NCBI RefSeq assembly: GCF_001264245.1
Contig: NZ_CP011339.1
Location: 2,914,001-2,978,000 of the forward strand
Direction: 5' to 3'
DNA length: 64,000 nucleotides
DNA from: Microcystis panniformis FACHB-1757
Lineage (GTDB): Bacteria; Cyanobacteriota; Cyanobacteriia; Cyanobacteriales; Microcystaceae
The position numbers and the translations under genes are program-made. This document shows positions 62,144 to 64,000 of this stretch, piece after piece. The notes under the pieces were generated by a model. It was given only the letters and a program-made list of their open reading frames with translations. It was not told the DNA's origin and did not search any database. Position 1 is the stretch's first letter, and each line of letters opens with the position of its first letter.

Positions 62144-62479
62144 ATGATGAGAAATCAAAGATATTTACTAACTTTTATCGGTTTATTGGCTTTATCCTTG
62201 CCAGTACAGGCTAATAATGCCGTTTACCTTAGCCAAAGTTCTAATACTGCCACGACTTTCGATAGTTATCGTCAAGAATGTTTACAAAGAGCGCGGGGGG
62301 AAGGATTAGCTGCTGATGTGGCAAAAGACCTATGCGACTGCACGATTAAAAAATTCCAAGCTCGTTACAATCTACAGCAATTCCGCGCCCTCGTGCAGAA
62401 GTCGAAAACCGATAAAGCTACCGCTAGAACTTTAGCGAGTGTGGGAGAAGCTTGTTTTGATGAGATTTTGTACGAATAG
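62144..62479 (+). CDS. Secreted small Cys-containing protein
   Basis: 112 residues from the ATG at 62144. A signal peptide is clear: RNQRYLLTFIGLLALSLPVQA with cleavage after VQANN. The mature part has four Cys (ECLQRARG, DLCDCTIKKF, GEACFDEI), probably two disulfides. The frame opens at 62093, but that start precedes the signal by 17 residues. Similar small exported proteins are seen in cyanobacteria without known function. MITE H copy 3 begins 24 bases after the stop. Confidence 0.75.
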   Translation: MMRNQRYLLTFIGLLALSLPVQANNAVYLSQSSNTATTFDSYRQECLQRARGEGLAADVAKDLCDCTIKKFQARYNLQQFRALVQKSKTDKATARTLASVGEACFDEILYE

Positions 62480-62502
62480 CAGGGATAGGGATTTTTTAGC
62501 TA

Positions 62503-62618
62503 AGTAGGTAGGCGTTAAAAATTATCAGATCCCCCCGCCTATCGGCACCCCCCTTATCAAGGGGGGCAGGGGGGATCGAACCTAAAATCCATTTCTAATT
62601 TAATTATAACCAGCTACT
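62503..62618 (+). repeat. MITE H copy 3 (116 bp)
   Basis: Begins AGTAGGTAGGCGTTAAAAA, ends TATAACCAGCTACT; TA at 62501-62502 and 62619-62620. The interior CCCCCCTTATCAAGGGGGG is a strong stem. Confidence 0.9.
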
Positions 62619-62920
62619 TATGACATTGACACTCCCTGCTACCCGCTCTGGCGCTCATAGACAGTCTTAACAAGTAATTTAGATAGTAAACAGCTTATTT
62701 TGGAGTATCAAGACGATTATCAATAGCGATAATTTCTGTCTCAAATTCTTTAGGAATGCCTCCCAATCATTAATAATTTCAGGTGTATTATACTAAATCC
62801 TGTTTTAAAAGTATAGGAGGGTAGGGAGTGGGGAATTAGGTAAGTAAGGAGTGGGTTTTTAAAGTTCGATTGGCAGTTAATCGCACTATTAAAAACAGAT
62901 TTGGTATTATTATCTATCTA
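62619..62920. other. Intergenic region with a possible gene remnant
   Basis: On the minus strand, about 62698-62760 reads IPKEFETEIIAIDNRLDTPK before a stop, which looks like a coding tail without its body. CACTCCCTGCTACC near 62630 resembles a TnpB-element end. No intact gene. Confidence 0.4.
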
Positions 62921-63055
62921 AGTAGGTAGGCGTTAAAAATTATCAGATGCCTCCTTATTAAGGGGGATCCCCCCGCCTATCGGCACCCCCCTTATCAAGG
63001 GGGCAGGGGGGATCGAACCTAAAATCCATTTTTAATTTAATTATAACCAGCTACT
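62921..63055 (+). repeat. MITE H copy 4 (135 bp)
   Basis: Same ends as copy 3; TA at 62919-62920 and 63056-63057. It is 19 bp longer through an extra CTCCTTATTAAGGGGGATC block. Confidence 0.9.
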
Positions 63056-63116
63056 TAAATTCTTGGAGATTGTTGCTGTATAATCGGAATGACTGACCCC
63101 GCTTTTCATCTGAACT

Positions 63117-64000
63117 ATGCCTATTCCAGATTTTCAATCGATTATGTTGCCGCTATTAAAAATACTTGCAGATGGCAAAGTTTATAAATATCGAGAAATT
63201 TTTGAAGCCTTGGTCAGAGAGTTTCAAGTCACGGAAGCGGAAAGAAAAGAAATGCTTCCCAGTGGACAACAAGAAATTTTTGCTAATCGAGTCGGTTGGG
63301 CAAAAACCTATTTAAAGAAAGCGGGATTAATTGACTCAACCCAAAGGGCAACTTTTGTAAGTACCTAAGCAAAATTAATTACACATCTAAGCTCTCAGCC
63401 GTCAGCCTTTTGCTGATGTGAGTAAACAGTGAACTGAAAACTCAAATCCGATCCCTAATAGCTGTATCCCGTCTCGGAGTCTCGGAGTCTCGGAGTCTGG
63501 GAGTCTCGACTAGGAAATTAATTTTGCACGACTACTTAATTTCTGAGAAAGGAAAAGAAATCTTATCTCAAAATCTAGACCATATCGATACAAAATTTCT
63601 CAGGCAATTTCCTGAGTTTCAAGAATTTACTAGAGTCAATAAGCAAAATGAAACTATTACTTTTGAAAGCAATTTATTAGCTTCTGATCAAGAACAAACA
63701 CCCTATGAATTACTAGAAAACTCCTATCAAGAAATTCGTCAAGCATTAGCGACAGAATTACTTTCTATTCTGCGAAAATTATCCCCAGATGCTTTTGAAA
63801 AATTAGTAGTAGAATTACTGGTAAAAATGGGTTATGGTGGCTCGATTAGAGATGCAGGTAAAGCAGTGGGTAAGAGCGGGGATCAAGGGATTGATGGGAT
63901 AATAAAAGAAGATAGACTCGGTTTAGATATAATCTATATTCAAGCCAAAAGATGGGCTGATAATAATGCCGTTGGTCGTCCAGAAATTCAGAAATTTGTC
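63117..64000 (+). pseudogene. mrr: Mrr-type restriction endonuclease, split by a MITE and cut by the window edge
   Basis: Type IV (modified-DNA) restriction enzyme family. 63117-63359 encodes the Mrr N-terminal winged helix (MPIPDFQSIMLPLLKILADG, YREIFEALVREFQVTEAER). MITE F (63360-63536) and its TA then interrupt. Removing them gives ATFVISEKGKEILSQN in frame. The downstream part holds the catalytic domain: SPDAFEKLVVELLVKMGYGG, then D in GDQGIDGIIKED and the Q-x-K of IIYIQAKRW. The frame is open to the edge, so the C-terminus is unseen. The MITE ends the first part after three foreign residues. The fragments may be separate translation products, but the active enzyme is unlikely. Confidence 0.88.
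63360..63536 (+). repeat. MITE F (177 bp), long relative of MITE A
   Basis: Ends AGTACCTAAGCAAAATTAATT and AATTAATTTTGCACGACTACT; TA at 63358-63359 and 63537-63538. The interior holds GTCTCGGA repeats and a cagtgaa heptamer. It splits mrr. Confidence 0.92.

Overview
The window reads as chromosomal DNA of a unicellular cyanobacterium, most probably Microcystis. It holds photosystem I psaA-psaB, form IB RuBisCO (rbcL-rbcX-rbcS), a beta-carboxysome operon (ccmK2-K1-L-M-N), a desD-type delta-6 desaturase and a GyrB intein. It also has many GCGATCGC-type octamers, heptamer repeats and a very dense load of insertion sequences and MITEs. The genus call is inference; the cyanobacterial call is secure.

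Layout. 1-5 kb: the end of psaA, psaB with its terminator, and a DUF29 gene. 5-13.7 kb: a mobile-element graveyard. A MntA-HepT toxin-antitoxin pair, a PEP-CTERM protein gene and a DUF262 gene are broken by two identical ISAzo13-type elements, an IS4-type element, an IS5/IS1182-type element and at least seven MITE insertions. 13.8-20.6 kb (minus strand): carbon fixation, rbcLXS behind ccmK2K1LMN. 21.5-31.5 kb: housekeeping genes (miaB, a membrane GTPase, rpmG-rpsR, a PAS-GAF-GAF histidine kinase, tRNA-Phe, a HEAT protein, ubiX, a LapA-like protein). 31.5-36.9 kb: a nested element, in which an IS605-type TnpB unit contains a MITE, an ISL3 element and a group II intron. 36.9-43.8 kb: ilvH, an FHA-domain penicillin-binding protein, an RTX protein, pgsA, nested MITEs, a perfect 34-copy heptamer array and desD.

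44-51.4 kb is the most interesting block: five co-directional, closely spaced genes. They encode a sigma-factor-like protein, a DUF1822 protein, a CHAT protease joined through one membrane segment to TPR and periplasmic-binding (amino-acid receptor) domains, a PspA/IM30-like coiled-coil protein, and a second membrane-anchored receptor like the C-terminal half of the CHAT protein. The plausible reading, which is inference, is a membrane-spanning ligand or envelope-stress sensor coupled to a caspase-like protease and to transcription. An OmpR-type regulator follows, with a MITE placed exactly against its start codon.

52-64 kb: gyrB with a 248-residue intein that appears to lack a recognisable HNH core, plus a one-base frameshift; a C-DES-like lyase; a TM0106-type nuclease; mtnB whose last codons are replaced by a second TnpB element; tRNA-Cys; and an mrr restriction gene split by a MITE at the right edge. 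Across the window three defence-type loci (MntA-HepT, DUF262, Mrr) are inactivated by elements whose target-site duplications are still readable, so the ancestral genes can be rebuilt.
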